Assembly (NCBI GenBank): GCA_002717185.1
Contig: PBDC01000041.1
Location: 1 to 15,541 of the forward strand
Source of the DNA: Rhodospirillaceae bacterium
Lineage (GTDB): Bacteria; Pseudomonadota; Alphaproteobacteria; UBA8366; GCA-2717185
Direction: 5' to 3'
DNA: 15,541 bases
Part shown: positions 7,398 through 15,541 of the stretch, one piece after another
Layout: every line of letters begins with the position of its first letter
How positions within the stretch are numbered: the first letter of the stretch is position 1
Translations under genes and position numbers: made by a program
The notes under the pieces: generated by a model
Told to the model about the DNA's origin: nothing
Seen by the model: the letters and a program-made list of their open reading frames with translations, nothing else
Databases searched by the model: none

Positions 7398-8738
7398 TTA
7401 CCGTCGCCGCCTTGTATGGCCGGATACCATTCGGACCTTACGTGGCGCGGCTATCCAGATGCACAAAATCCCGAAAACGCATAGGCTGGCAGCCAGCGAA
7501 AACGCGTAATCGTAGCTGCCGAACTGATCGTAGATTACGCCGAATAACCAGGGCCCGGCTGCCGCGCCCAACGTTGCCATGATGTTTAAGCAGCCAAAAA
7601 TCGTGCCGAACTGGCGGCCTTGGAAAACTTCCATAGTGATTGCCGCGAGCATGCTCGCCACGCCGTAGCCCATAGCGCCTTGCGTCGCGACCATCAGATA
7701 TAACAATGGTGTCGACGGGTAGTACCCGATGACGATCAACAGGAGATAGCAGATCGCGAAACCAGACAGGCTGATAGTCCAGCCCCACTCGCGTCCGATG
7801 CGGTCAGACAGGTAGCCGATCGAAATTTGGCCGACGATGCCGAAAAAGGCGACTAGGCCAAGCGCGAAGGCGGCCATGGTTGAATCATACCCAGACTCGA
7901 TCAGGTATCTCGTTTGGTGCACCTGTACGGCATACCAAGCAAACAACCCGCAGAAAAAGCCTATGCCTAGCCACCAAAAACGGGTTGTTTGTACCGCGCT
8001 TACAACCGTCCAGTCGGTCTCTACCCAGGCCCGGTCTATGACGGTATCCGCACCGTCACTCTCCCTGTCCGAAGCAGCGCTGGTACCACCTGTCTCACCA
8101 TCTATCCGCAGACCGATGTCTAACGGCCTGCGTCTTTGAAATAGTATGTTAAGCGGCACTACGACGATAAGAAGAAGGCCCGCTAAAATCCAGCACACCT
8201 GGCGCCATCCCTCACCTTCGATTACGATTTGCAGGACCGGAAACAGTACGATGGCGCCAAAACCGACGCCGGAAAACGCTATGCCGAGAGCCAGTCCCCG
8301 CTTTTGATCGAACCAGTGCGGGATGAGGATGCCGTGACCGATATAGGCGATGCCAACGCTGCCGACTACGACTAATGCTCCCAGCGCGATATAGAAATGC
8401 CATGGTTCCGTCGATAGAGTCGCCAGGACCATTCCCAAGGCGGTGACGATTGCGCTACCGGGCATGACCCAGCGGGGACCGACCCGATCGAGCAGTATGC
8501 CGACGATTGGTGCGCCTGCCATGCTAGCGATGAAACCGAGTGAAAACACGCCGGCTACTGCGCCACGGGTCCAGCCGAATTCATCTAAAATCGATGGGAA
8601 TAGCAGAGAGAAGGCGGTACGCGCGTTAACACCGATCGCCATGGTTACGAACGCGATGCCGACGACGACCCAGCCGTAAAAGAAGGGCAGTTGCGCAAAG
8701 CGGGACGCCGGTTCCACCGAGATTGGTGTTTTGATCAT
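7398..8738 (-). CDS. MFS transporter, monocarboxylate/oxalate-formate antiporter-like
   Basis: This is a major-facilitator-superfamily permease of 446 residues with about twelve hydrophobic segments split by a hydrophilic central loop (roughly residues 210-250). The motif-A loop is present in both halves: GILLDRVGPRW at about 80-90 and GYLSDRIGREWGW in the second half. The first membrane segment starts at FFYGWVVVGIAF and the protein ends in a basic tail, GHTRRRR. These features resemble monocarboxylate or oxalate/formate-type porters, so an organic or aromatic acid is the likely cargo, fitting the UbiD decarboxylase downstream. Start choice is uncertain: ATG at 8738 gives a normal N-terminus, while ATG at 8765 adds nine residues; neither has a clear ribosome binding site. 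It is divergent from the bicupin gene and precedes the NHL gene by 56 bases. Confidence 0.9.
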   Translation of the reverse strand: MIKTPISVEPASRFAQLPFFYGWVVVGIAFVTMAIGVNARTAFSLLFPSILDEFGWTRGAVAGVFSLGFIASMAGAPIVGILLDRVGPRWVMPGSAIVTALGMVLATLSTEPWHFYIALGALVVVGSVGIAYIGHGILIPHWFDQKRGLALGIAFSGVGFGAIVLFPVLQIVIEGEGWRQVCWILAGLLLIVVVPLNILFQRRRPLDIGLRIDGETGGTSAASDRESDGADTVIDRAWVETDWTVVSAVQTTRFWWLGIGFFCGLFAWYAVQVHQTRYLIESGYDSTMAAFALGLVAFFGIVGQISIGYLSDRIGREWGWTISLSGFAICYLLLIVIGYYPSTPLLYLMVATQGAMGYGVASMLAAITMEVFQGRQFGTIFGCLNIMATLGAAAGPWLFGVIYDQFGSYDYAFSLAASLCVFGILCIWIAAPRKVRMVSGHTRRRR

Positions 8739-8850
8739 GATGGATGCGAAGCAAGGGAAGACCATCCGACACTACCGGCACCCCCTGTACCTGCACAATC
8801 GAATTCCGCTAGGTTGATGCATTAGCATACGTGATTCGAAAGGATTTCCC
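8739..8850. promoter_or_regulatory. Divergent control region between transporter and bicupin genes
   Basis: This short region must contain both start signals for the oppositely directed transporter and bicupin genes, suggesting shared control by one regulator. A small inverted repeat, ATGC-ATTA-GCAT, lies at 8817-8828, about 20 bases before the bicupin start, and could be part of an operator; its arms are only four bases, so this is weak. The bicupin ribosome binding site AAAGGA is at about 8839-8844. No good -35/-10 pair was identified. No regulator gene is present in the window. Confidence 0.4.
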
Positions 8851-9759
8851 ATGCATACCGCCAACACGAAACCAAATGGTTCGCTGTATGCGCAGCGCGC
8901 GCAATATTACGATCCGGAGAACGCATTTCTCTTCGAATGGAGCCCGGTGCCGCGGCGGCAGTTTCTGGCTGAGCGCGACCAGGCGATGGATCCGGCGACG
9001 GGAACGTCTGAAATTCCGCTCGATTCCAGCGATGCCCTGGTACTTGACTACCCGGCGACGACACCGATGATCCTCTGTCGCTATTTGCGCCTCGCCTTCG
9101 GTGCTCCGCTTGAAACGATGTACAAGGCAAGCGGTGAAATTTATTACGTGATGTCCGGCACGGGTGAGAGCATTAACGGTGATGACCGGATCACCTGGGG
9201 TGAGGGCGACCTTTTTTGTTTTCCCGGCGGCTGCACGACGCAACATGCGGCTGCGGGCGACGATGCGTTGATTTTTGCGATCACCAACGAACCGCAACTT
9301 TCTTTCGAGCGGCTCGAGCCCCCGAAGCCAAGCCAGGCGATCCTGCAAACCGTGCACTTCCCCGCAGAGGAAACCGCCCGACGTTTCGAGGCTGTGTTTG
9401 CACGACCAAAATCCGGGGTAGAGTCCGGGCGCGCCCTGTTATTTTCCACTGCTGCGGTCGGCGAATGCACAAACTTGCTACCGACCATTAACGTGGCGAT
9501 TAACACGCTGGAGCCCGGCGGCGACCAGCGGCCGCACCGGCACAACGGGGTCGCGGTAACGCTGGCCCTGAAGGGTGAAGCCGTTCATTCGATGATTGAG
9601 GATGAGCGGGTCGATTGGTCACTTGGCGCAGCGCAGATAACCCCGCCGGCTGAATTGCATGCGCATCACAATCGTGGCTCGGATCGTATGGTCAGCCTGG
9701 TCGTCCAAGACGAGGGCCTGCATTACTACACGCGCACGCCAGGTTTTTCCTGGGACTAA
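8851..9759 (+). CDS. Bicupin, gentisate 1,2-dioxygenase-like
   Basis: This 302-residue protein has two cupin domains and resembles ring-cleaving dioxygenases of the gentisate or 1-hydroxy-2-naphthoate type. The first cupin (about 75-150) has GEIYYVMSGTGES and GEGDLFCFPGG but few metal ligands. The second (about 215-295) has RPHRHNGVAV with H229 and H231, and PAELHAHHN with H270, H272 and H273, which together form the likely iron site. The second domain resembles the iron-bearing first domain of gentisate dioxygenase, so the domain order seems swapped relative to the classical enzyme. The ATG at 8851 has AAAGGA upstream. It is divergent from the transporter gene and convergent with the isochorismatase-like gene, only 12 bases apart at the ends. 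Ring cleavage of a hydroxylated aromatic acid is the best guess; a non-cleaving cupin is possible. Confidence 0.85.
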   Translation: MHTANTKPNGSLYAQRAQYYDPENAFLFEWSPVPRRQFLAERDQAMDPATGTSEIPLDSSDALVLDYPATTPMILCRYLRLAFGAPLETMYKASGEIYYVMSGTGESINGDDRITWGEGDLFCFPGGCTTQHAAAGDDALIFAITNEPQLSFERLEPPKPSQAILQTVHFPAEETARRFEAVFARPKSGVESGRALLFSTAAVGECTNLLPTINVAINTLEPGGDQRPHRHNGVAVTLALKGEAVHSMIEDERVDWSLGAAQITPPAELHAHHNRGSDRMVSLVVQDEGLHYYTRTPGFSWD

Positions 9760-9771
9760 GGCACTAGAGGC

Positions 9772-10446
9772 TTAGGCTTCGTTGCGCTGCAGGTGCGCCA
9801 GCACCGCTTCGAGTGGTTTAACGTCTCCGAATTTGGCGTCGATATCGAAAAGGTTCCACTCCACCGCACCGGCAATGCGGTCGCCGACGCATTCGCGCAC
9901 GACAATCGGGCGGAAACCGTCGGCGATACCGTCCTCGACCGTAGCGCGGACGCAGGCGCTCGCCGTGGTGCCGGTGACAACTATCGTGTCGACGCCGGCG
10001 GCGGTCAGGAAGCTTGCGAGGTTGGTGCCGCGGAAGGCGCTTGCCTGTTTCTTGACGATTACCAGCTCGTCTGGACGGCGTTCGAGCCGTTCGTCGATTT
10101 GCACGGCCTCTGATCCTGCCACTAGTGCCTCGGCTGGGATCTTCTTGCCCCATAGCCCCATATCGGTGTGTTCGCCTAAGATGATGTCGTAAGCGGTCGT
10201 CGTGTATACGATTGGAAGTCCCTTGGCGCGGAAGGCACTTAGAACTTGCTGAACGGCGGGGATGATTGTTTCCATGCCTTCACATGTGAAGGGATAGCCC
10301 TCACGCGTCCAGGCGTTGGCAAGGTCGATATTAACCAGGGCTGGCTTCTTACCCCAACCAATGCGGCGTTGGAAACCGCGGTTCTCGTAAAGTTCAGAAT
10401 CGGCCGCAAAAAGTTTTTCTAGTAGCGCCTTAGTATCGGTATCCAC
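9772..10446 (-). CDS. Isochorismatase-like cysteine hydrolase (amidohydrolase type)
   Basis: This 224-residue protein belongs to the isochorismatase-like cysteine hydrolases, related to N-carbamoylsarcosine amidase, nicotinamidase and maleamate amidohydrolase. The catalytic triad is visible as D41 (VNIDLANAW), K132 (IVKKQASAF) and C165 (GTTASACVRATVEDG). The conserved cis-peptide region before the Cys (VVTGTTAS) is intact. The start is GTG at 10446, supported by AAGGA nine bases upstream; the ATG at 10451 is in another frame. It begins five bases after the epoxide-hydrolase-like gene stop, so its ribosome binding site overlaps that gene's end and translation is probably coupled. An amide or carbamoyl group is the likely target. 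Maleamate hydrolysis would fit a pyridine or gentisate-like route, but the other genes expected for that are not seen. Confidence 0.9.
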   Translation of the reverse strand: MDTDTKALLEKLFAADSELYENRGFQRRIGWGKKPALVNIDLANAWTREGYPFTCEGMETIIPAVQQVLSAFRAKGLPIVYTTTAYDIILGEHTDMGLWGKKIPAEALVAGSEAVQIDERLERRPDELVIVKKQASAFRGTNLASFLTAAGVDTIVVTGTTASACVRATVEDGIADGFRPIVVRECVGDRIAGAVEWNLFDIDAKFGDVKPLEAVLAHLQRNEA

Positions 10447-10451
10447 GACAT

Positions 10452-11306
10452 CTAGTCCTTGAAGAATTCGAGCAGTTTTTCAGCGACAAAGTCCGGCTGC
10501 TCCTCGGGGATGAAATGGCCGCTTTCCGCCGCAACCATGCCGGTCACGTTCTCGGCCACGCGACGCATCGACTTCTCTGGCTCCTCGCCGCGGCCGCGCG
10601 CCTCCCACATTGCACCACCCATTGCCAGTACCGGCATAGGCAGCCGGAACCCGGTCTCCAGCAGCGCGCGGTTCGCGGCTACGTCCTGAGGTAGGGCTCG
10701 GTAGTAGGCGAAGCCGGCGCGCATGGCGCCCGGCTGCGTGTAGGTGCGCAGATACTCGTCGATAACAGGCTGTTCGAAGGCGTCCGTCTTCCATGCGAAG
10801 TTGCTATAAAACCAGCCGAGATAGATATCCTCGCGGCCTTTGGTCAGCGCTTCCGGCAGATCCGGCGTGATGTGGAATGGATGGTGCCATCGCCTGCCAC
10901 CCTGGCTGAAATCGCCACCGTCGCCGGGTATGACCACGTCTAGGATGGCCAATTTCTCGACAGCCTCCGGATGGGTCGCCGCGAGTGCGAAGGCGGTTGG
11001 GCCGCCCCAATCGTGACCAACTAGCAGGAAGCGTTCATGACCTAGCTCGTCATGTGCGACGCGCCAAATGTCGTTCGCTACAGTCTGTTTGTCGTAGCCA
11101 TCCGCTGGGCGCGAGGAATCGCCCAGCCCGCGCAAATCGGGCGCGATCACCGTATAGTACGGCGCCAGTTTTGGGATGATGTGGCGCCATTCGTACCAGG
11201 TTTCCGGCCAGCCATGCAGCAGGATGACCGGCGGCCCCCTCCCGGCGGTAATATAATGGATCTTGACGTCGCCAAGATCGGCATAATGGTGTGCAACTTC
11301 GTTCAT
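10452..11306 (-). CDS. Alpha/beta hydrolase, epoxide hydrolase-like
   Basis: This 284-residue alpha/beta-hydrolase-fold protein has features of epoxide hydrolases and haloalkane dehalogenases. The nucleophile elbow is GHDWGG with D99, so the nucleophile is Asp and not Ser as in esterases. The oxyanion region is HGWPETWYEW, and the catalytic His is H264 (ESGHFIPEEQP). Tyrosines in the cap (GWFYSNFAW and YYRALPQD) are where epoxide hydrolases keep their ring-opening pair. The ATG at 11306 follows CAGGA by three bases. It lies eight bases after a 42-codon frame and five before the isochorismatase-like gene. The reaction is probably hydrolysis of an epoxide or haloalkane; the Asp nucleophile argues against it being the S-formylglutathione hydrolase one might expect beside frmA. 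Confidence 0.9.
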   Translation of the reverse strand: MNEVAHHYADLGDVKIHYITAGRGPPVILLHGWPETWYEWRHIIPKLAPYYTVIAPDLRGLGDSSRPADGYDKQTVANDIWRVAHDELGHERFLLVGHDWGGPTAFALAATHPEAVEKLAILDVVIPGDGGDFSQGGRRWHHPFHITPDLPEALTKGREDIYLGWFYSNFAWKTDAFEQPVIDEYLRTYTQPGAMRAGFAYYRALPQDVAANRALLETGFRLPMPVLAMGGAMWEARGRGEEPEKSMRRVAENVTGMVAAESGHFIPEEQPDFVAEKLLEFFKD

Positions 11307-11314
11307 GCGTCCTG

Positions 11315-11443
11315 CTATTTGAAGGCTTCCTTGTCGACGATGACGTGGTCATTGTTGTTTGGTTTCTTATCTCGCGGGGCGACAACAGTAAATTTTCCGC
11401 CGTTTCCTGCAGTGGTGGATATCGCTAGTTGCTGTGCTGCCAT
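11315..11443 (-). CDS. Possible 42-residue small protein, unknown function
   Basis: A short frame (begins MAAQQLAISTTAG, ends VIVDKEAFK) fills the gap between the alcohol dehydrogenase and hydrolase genes. It starts 16 bases after the first stop and ends eight bases before the next start, which is the packing expected in an operon. The peptide is soluble-looking, with a basic and Asn-rich centre (PRDKKPNNN), no Cys and no membrane segment. No good ribosome binding site precedes its ATG, so translation would rely on coupling or may not occur. No family is recognised, and it could be a leftover of a larger gene or chance. The hydrolase ribosome binding site, CAGGA, starts directly after its stop codon. 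Confidence 0.4.
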   Translation of the reverse strand: MAAQQLAISTTAGNGGKFTVVAPRDKKPNNNDHVIVDKEAFK

Positions 11444-11459
11444 CGCGCGTGACTGGGAT

Positions 11460-12620
<1,161 letters not shown>

Positions 12621-12677
12621 CTAGGGACGCCCCCATTTCAAGGTTGACTGCAAGCGACTTCCTTGGCGCTAGTGCGG

Positions 12678-12706
12678 TTGACGAGATCAACGGTGGTGCA
12701 TAGTTT
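12678..12706 (+). promoter_or_regulatory. Candidate promoter of lysK
   Basis: The hexamers TTGACG (12678-12683) and TAGTTT (12701-12706) are separated by 17 bases, and the -10 element lies 29 bases before the lysK start. The -35 matches the consensus at five of six positions; the -10 is weaker. An inverted repeat GTTGA-CGAGA-TCAAC (12677-12691) overlaps the -35 element and might be a regulator site, though five-base arms can occur by chance. Confidence 0.45.
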
Positions 12707-12735
12707 CCGCTCACTTGAATTGACGAGGTGCGATA

Positions 12736-14313
12736 ATGCGCGAGCTCGCGGAAAAGGCTAATGCGTGGCCCTTCGTCGAGGCGCGGAAGGTTCTGAAGCG
12801 CGTCGGCGGCAAGACACCGGAGAAAGGCTATGTTCTGTTCGAGACGGGGTATGGCCCTTCCGGTTTGCCCCATATCGGTACCTTCGCCGAAGTACTACGC
12901 ACGACAATGGTCCGGCGCGCCTTCGAACTGCTGTCCGACATACCGACCAAATTATTCGCGTTTTCCGATGATATGGACGGCATGCGCAAGGTGCCGGACA
13001 ACATTCCAGACGGCGGTAAACTAGAGGAATATTTGCATTTGCCGCTTTCTGCTGTGCCGGATCCATTTGGCACGCATGAGAGCTTCGCGGCGCACAACAA
13101 CGCACGGCTATGCGCCTTTCTAGATGATTACGGTTTCGAATATACCTTCGTCAGCGCGACCGATTACTACAAATCCGGTAAATTCGATGCTGCCCTTTTG
13201 AAAATGCTGGAAGCCTACGACTCGGTGCAGTCGATTATGTTGCCGACGTTGGGAGAGGAGCGACGCAAGACCTATAGCCCCTTCCTGCCGGTCTGCGCGG
13301 AAACGGGTCATGTGCTGCAGGTGCCGGTCGTCGAGCAAGACGTGGAAGCGGGGGTAATAGTCTATCAGCGTGAGGATGGCAGGAAGGTTGAGACCCCGGT
13401 CACTGGCGGGCATTGCAAACTGCAGTGGAAGCCGGACTGGGCTATGCGCTGGTTTGCCCTGTCGGTCGACTACGAAATGTCGGGCAAGGATCTGATCGAT
13501 TCGGTGAAGCAGTCAAGCAAGATCACAAGGGCGATGGGCGGCCGGCCGCCGGAAAGCTATACCTACGAGCTGTTCCTCGATGAGAATGGTGAGAAAATCT
13601 CGAAATCGCGCGGCAACGGGCTAACCATGGAGGAATGGCTCGCCTATGCGCCGAAGGAATCTCTCGCCTATTTCATGTTTGGCAAGCCGACAGCGGCAAA
13701 ACGGCTCTATTTCGACGTAATTCCGAAGAATGTGGACGAGTACCTCTCGCATCTGGCCAAGTTCGAGAAGGACGACGAGGTCGCACGGCTTAAGAATGCT
13801 GTCTGGCATGTGCATAACGGCGAACCGCCGAGTGAAACGGTGCCGCTGAGTTTCAACGTGTTACTCAACCTGGCGAGCGCTTGCAATACCGAAGACAAGG
13901 CCGTCTTGTGGGGTTTCATCGCCCGTTACGTACCAGAGGCATCGCCCGAAGCGAACCCAATCCTCGACGAGCTGGTCAGTTTTGCGATCCGCTACTACAC
14001 GGATTTTGTGAAGCCAAATAAACGATACCGCGCGGCAGATGACCAAGAGCGTACCGCGCTAGAAGCGCTGATCAAGGAGCTCAAAGGTTTGCCTGAAGGC
14101 ACTAGTGCGGAAGAGGTGCAGAACCAGGTTTATGAGATTGGCAAGTCTTTCGAGTTTGATCCGCTGCGGGACTGGTTCCGAGCACTCTACGAAATCTTGT
14201 TTGGTCAGGAGCAGGGGCCTCGGTTGGGCTCGTTTATCGCGCTTTATGGAGTTGGAGAAACGGTGACGTTGATCGAGCGTGCGCTTGCGGGGGAAAATTT
14301 GAGCGCAGCCTAG
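12736..14313 (+). CDS. lysK: Class I lysyl-tRNA synthetase
   Basis: This 525-residue enzyme charges tRNA-Lys with lysine for cytoplasmic protein synthesis. It is the class I (archaeal-type) form, unrelated in fold to the usual bacterial LysS. The Rossmann-domain ATP motifs are visible: PSGLPHIGTF at about 41-50, an accepted HIGH variant, and KISKS at 287-291. The all-helical C-terminal anticodon-binding part follows from about residue 360. Length and motifs indicate an intact gene. The ATG has GAGGT six bases upstream and a candidate promoter at 12678-12706. It is divergent from frmA and convergent with the aminotransferase gene, so it appears to be its own unit. Class I LysRS is common in Alphaproteobacteria, which is the main taxonomic hint here. 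Confidence 0.96.
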   Translation: MRELAEKANAWPFVEARKVLKRVGGKTPEKGYVLFETGYGPSGLPHIGTFAEVLRTTMVRRAFELLSDIPTKLFAFSDDMDGMRKVPDNIPDGGKLEEYLHLPLSAVPDPFGTHESFAAHNNARLCAFLDDYGFEYTFVSATDYYKSGKFDAALLKMLEAYDSVQSIMLPTLGEERRKTYSPFLPVCAETGHVLQVPVVEQDVEAGVIVYQREDGRKVETPVTGGHCKLQWKPDWAMRWFALSVDYEMSGKDLIDSVKQSSKITRAMGGRPPESYTYELFLDENGEKISKSRGNGLTMEEWLAYAPKESLAYFMFGKPTAAKRLYFDVIPKNVDEYLSHLAKFEKDDEVARLKNAVWHVHNGEPPSETVPLSFNVLLNLASACNTEDKAVLWGFIARYVPEASPEANPILDELVSFAIRYYTDFVKPNKRYRAADDQERTALEALIKELKGLPEGTSAEEVQNQVYEIGKSFEFDPLRDWFRALYEILFGQEQGPRLGSFIALYGVGETVTLIERALAGENLSAA

Positions 14314-14539
14314 CTTTGAATTGTCACTGAGGGTTTCTAAAGGCTTAATCTATATCAAAGATTTAATTTTTTAGTTTGATCTAATTTTGGATCATTTAAC
14401 TCTCTGCGGATCTATTTGGGCCGATATAGCCTCAGTATTAAACTCGCAAAAAAATGGGCTGCGCGCATGAGCTCGATTTGCAATCCGCCTCTATCGACAC
14501 TTTGGTACTACTGGGATTTGTGTAAATGCCGCTTTGACT
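14314..14539. other. AT-rich intergenic region between lysK and aminotransferase genes
   Basis: The DNA between these convergent genes is clearly richer in A and T than its surroundings. Two small overlapping inverted repeats occur: ATCAAA (14354-14359) with TTTGAT (14375-14380), and TGATC (14377-14381) with GATCA (14390-14394). They could help end transcription, but the stems are short, AT-rich and not followed by a clean T run, so no terminator is called. No convincing gene was seen. Confidence 0.5.
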
Positions 14540-15373
14540 CTACCGGTGGGCATACGCCCAATAGAGTTCGCGCGCGCGCTTATACAGCGGCCCCGCCTGC
14601 ATGTCGCGATCTTCGTATCGGGTGATTGGTTGCACTTTGCCGTGATTTCCCGAAGCGAACATCTCGTCCGCGGTTTCTAGGTCAGCGACCGTGACTGTGC
14701 GTTCTTGTAATTCGATGCCGTCCTCACGAAGCAGAGAGATAACCCTCTGACGGGTGACACCGTTCAGGAAAGTACCATTTGGCACCGGGGTACGAACGAT
14801 ACCGTCCTTGGCCAAAAAGAGGTTCGCTGTTGCGAGTTCCGCGACATTATTCAATGGGTCACGCACAACGGCGTTGTCGAAACCCTTCCCTGCCGCTTCG
14901 CGCAGGGCGCGCGAGGCGTTTGGGTAAAGGCAGGAGGCTTTGGCATCGGTCGGCGCCATGTCGGGGGCGGGCCGTCGTCGCGATGAAAGACAGACCGCGA
15001 GCCCAGTAGGCGCTGGGAGGGGCGAGACGTAAACGACCATCGCGAAGCGCGTGCTATCTGGGTCCGGATCCACCCAGCCGGTCTCGGCCCAGAACATCGG
15101 TCGAATATAAAGCTCCGAATCCTTGGGGAATTTGCGGATCCCCTCCCAGGCCAGATCGAAAATTTGTTGCGCCGTCATCGTTGGCACTAGCCCAAACGCT
15201 TTGCAGGAGCGGATCGCCCGTTCGCAGTGCAAGTCGAGATCCGGTGCGACGCCCTCAAACGCGCGTGCGCCATCGAATATTATCGATGACAGCCATGTCG
15301 CATGCGTTCGCGCGCCTAGAATTGGCGGGTTGCCTTCCAGCCATTCTCCGTCGACATAGGTAACTGCGTCCAT
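14540..15373 (-). CDS. ilvE: Class IV (branched-chain-type) aminotransferase
   Basis: This 277-residue pyridoxal-phosphate enzyme is a fold-type IV aminotransferase, most like branched-chain amino acid aminotransferases that interconvert Val, Leu and Ile with their 2-oxo acids. The PLP-binding lysine is K145 (PTDAKASCLYPN), and the cofactor-binding Glu is E179 (NNVAELATANLF). The N-terminal substrate-side motif is IIFDGARAFEG, close to the usual FDG-RxFEG. The ATG at 15373 is chosen because CGGAG lies seven bases upstream; an extension to a TTG at 15400 is possible but less likely. D-amino-acid aminotransferase and aminodeoxychorismate lyase share the fold, so the symbol is tentative. It is convergent with lysK and seems unrelated to the catabolic genes. 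Confidence 0.85.
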   Translation of the reverse strand: MDAVTYVDGEWLEGNPPILGARTHATWLSSIIFDGARAFEGVAPDLDLHCERAIRSCKAFGLVPTMTAQQIFDLAWEGIRKFPKDSELYIRPMFWAETGWVDPDPDSTRFAMVVYVSPLPAPTGLAVCLSSRRRPAPDMAPTDAKASCLYPNASRALREAAGKGFDNAVVRDPLNNVAELATANLFLAKDGIVRTPVPNGTFLNGVTRQRVISLLREDGIELQERTVTVADLETADEMFASGNHGKVQPITRYEDRDMQAGPLYKRARELYWAYAHR

Positions 15374-15465
15374 GCGCAAACTCCGACCTGTAATAGTCAA
15401 AAAGTCGGCGCACTATAGCGCTGACAGAGTGCTAGTCCAGCAGGACGAATTACTAGATTTTATGG

Positions 15466-15494
15466 TATAAATCCGAATTCGGAGGTTGTGCCAA
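15466..15494 (-). promoter_or_regulatory. Candidate promoter with palindrome upstream of aminotransferase gene
   Basis: On the minus strand TTGGCA (15489-15494) is followed after 17 bases by TTTATA (15466-15471), a moderate match to a housekeeping promoter, about 93 bases upstream of the chosen start. The spacer contains the 12-base perfect palindrome TCCGAATTCGGA (15472-15483). A repressor or activator bound there would block or bend the promoter directly. The -10 match is only about half, so the promoter call is tentative; the palindrome itself is certain. Confidence 0.4.
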
Positions 15495-15541
15495 CGGCAA
15501 TCCGAAGGGGCGCTGTGCCGCGTGGCATGCAAATTGACCGT

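Noticed and set aside
9756..9775. CTAAG/CTTAG inverted repeat between the convergent bicupin and isochorismatase-like genes
   Set aside because: A 5-bp stem with a 10-base loop is too weak for a terminator and is expected by chance around two stop codons.
9772..11306. Reading the two hydrolases as NicD/NicF of nicotinate breakdown
   Set aside because: The alpha/beta hydrolase has an Asp nucleophile (GHDWGG) like epoxide hydrolases, and no dihydroxypyridine dioxygenase or maleate isomerase is seen.
12856..12885. HIGT in place of HIGH in the lysyl-tRNA synthetase
   Set aside because: This is a normal variant in class I lysyl-tRNA synthetases and does not suggest loss of function.
14354..14394. 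Rho-independent terminator after lysK
   Set aside because: The inverted repeats have 5-6 bp AT-rich stems with long loops and no proper T tract, too weak to call.
14416..14625. 69-codon plus-strand frame between lysK and the aminotransferase gene
   Set aside because: It runs antisense into the aminotransferase gene end, has no good ribosome binding site and no recognisable motif.

Overview
The window reads as a moderately GC-rich alphaproteobacterial chromosome segment. Support for this comes from a class I lysyl-tRNA synthetase with a PHIGT signature, a glutathione-dependent class III alcohol dehydrogenase, and a mosaic of aromatic-catabolism families. Nothing in the sequence fixes genus or species. 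No rRNA, tRNA, CRISPR array, transposase or insertion-sequence end was found.

Left part (1 to about 8765, all minus strand, so transcribed right to left): an MFS transporter, a six-repeat NHL beta-propeller, a 310-base gap, then a tightly packed series. That series runs: UbiD-type prenyl-FMN decarboxylase, single-domain VOC protein, TauD/TfdA-like Fe(II)/2-oxoglutarate oxygenase, an orphan C-terminal piece of a luciferase-like flavin monooxygenase, a rhodanese, a two-domain VOC protein resembling extradiol dioxygenases, and a Rieske ring-hydroxylating oxygenase alpha subunit that runs off the left edge. A bicupin of the gentisate-dioxygenase type (8851-9759) is divergent from the transporter gene. 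Together these look like uptake and oxidative breakdown of an aromatic or heteroaromatic acid: import, decarboxylation, ring hydroxylation and ring cleavage. The substrate cannot be read from the sequence.

Middle part (9772-12569, minus strand): a compact operon transcribed as class III alcohol dehydrogenase (frmA-like), a tiny 42-codon reading frame, an epoxide-hydrolase-like alpha/beta hydrolase with an Asp nucleophile, and an isochorismatase-type cysteine hydrolase starting with GTG. The dehydrogenase would remove formaldehyde, which suggests, by inference only, that demethylation may occur in the neighbouring pathway.

Right part (12570-15541): housekeeping genes. lysK is on the plus strand with a plausible promoter. 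A class IV, branched-chain-type aminotransferase is on the minus strand; its upstream region holds a 12-base perfect palindrome inside a candidate promoter. AT-rich DNA without a recognisable gene separates the two convergent genes.

The most notable points are the catabolic gene combination itself, the truncated flavin-monooxygenase fragment with its own ribosome binding site, metal-ligand placement in the VOC and bicupin proteins that differs from textbook family members, two candidate unannotated small genes (one apparently frameshifted at a T7 run), and the palindrome in the aminotransferase promoter.
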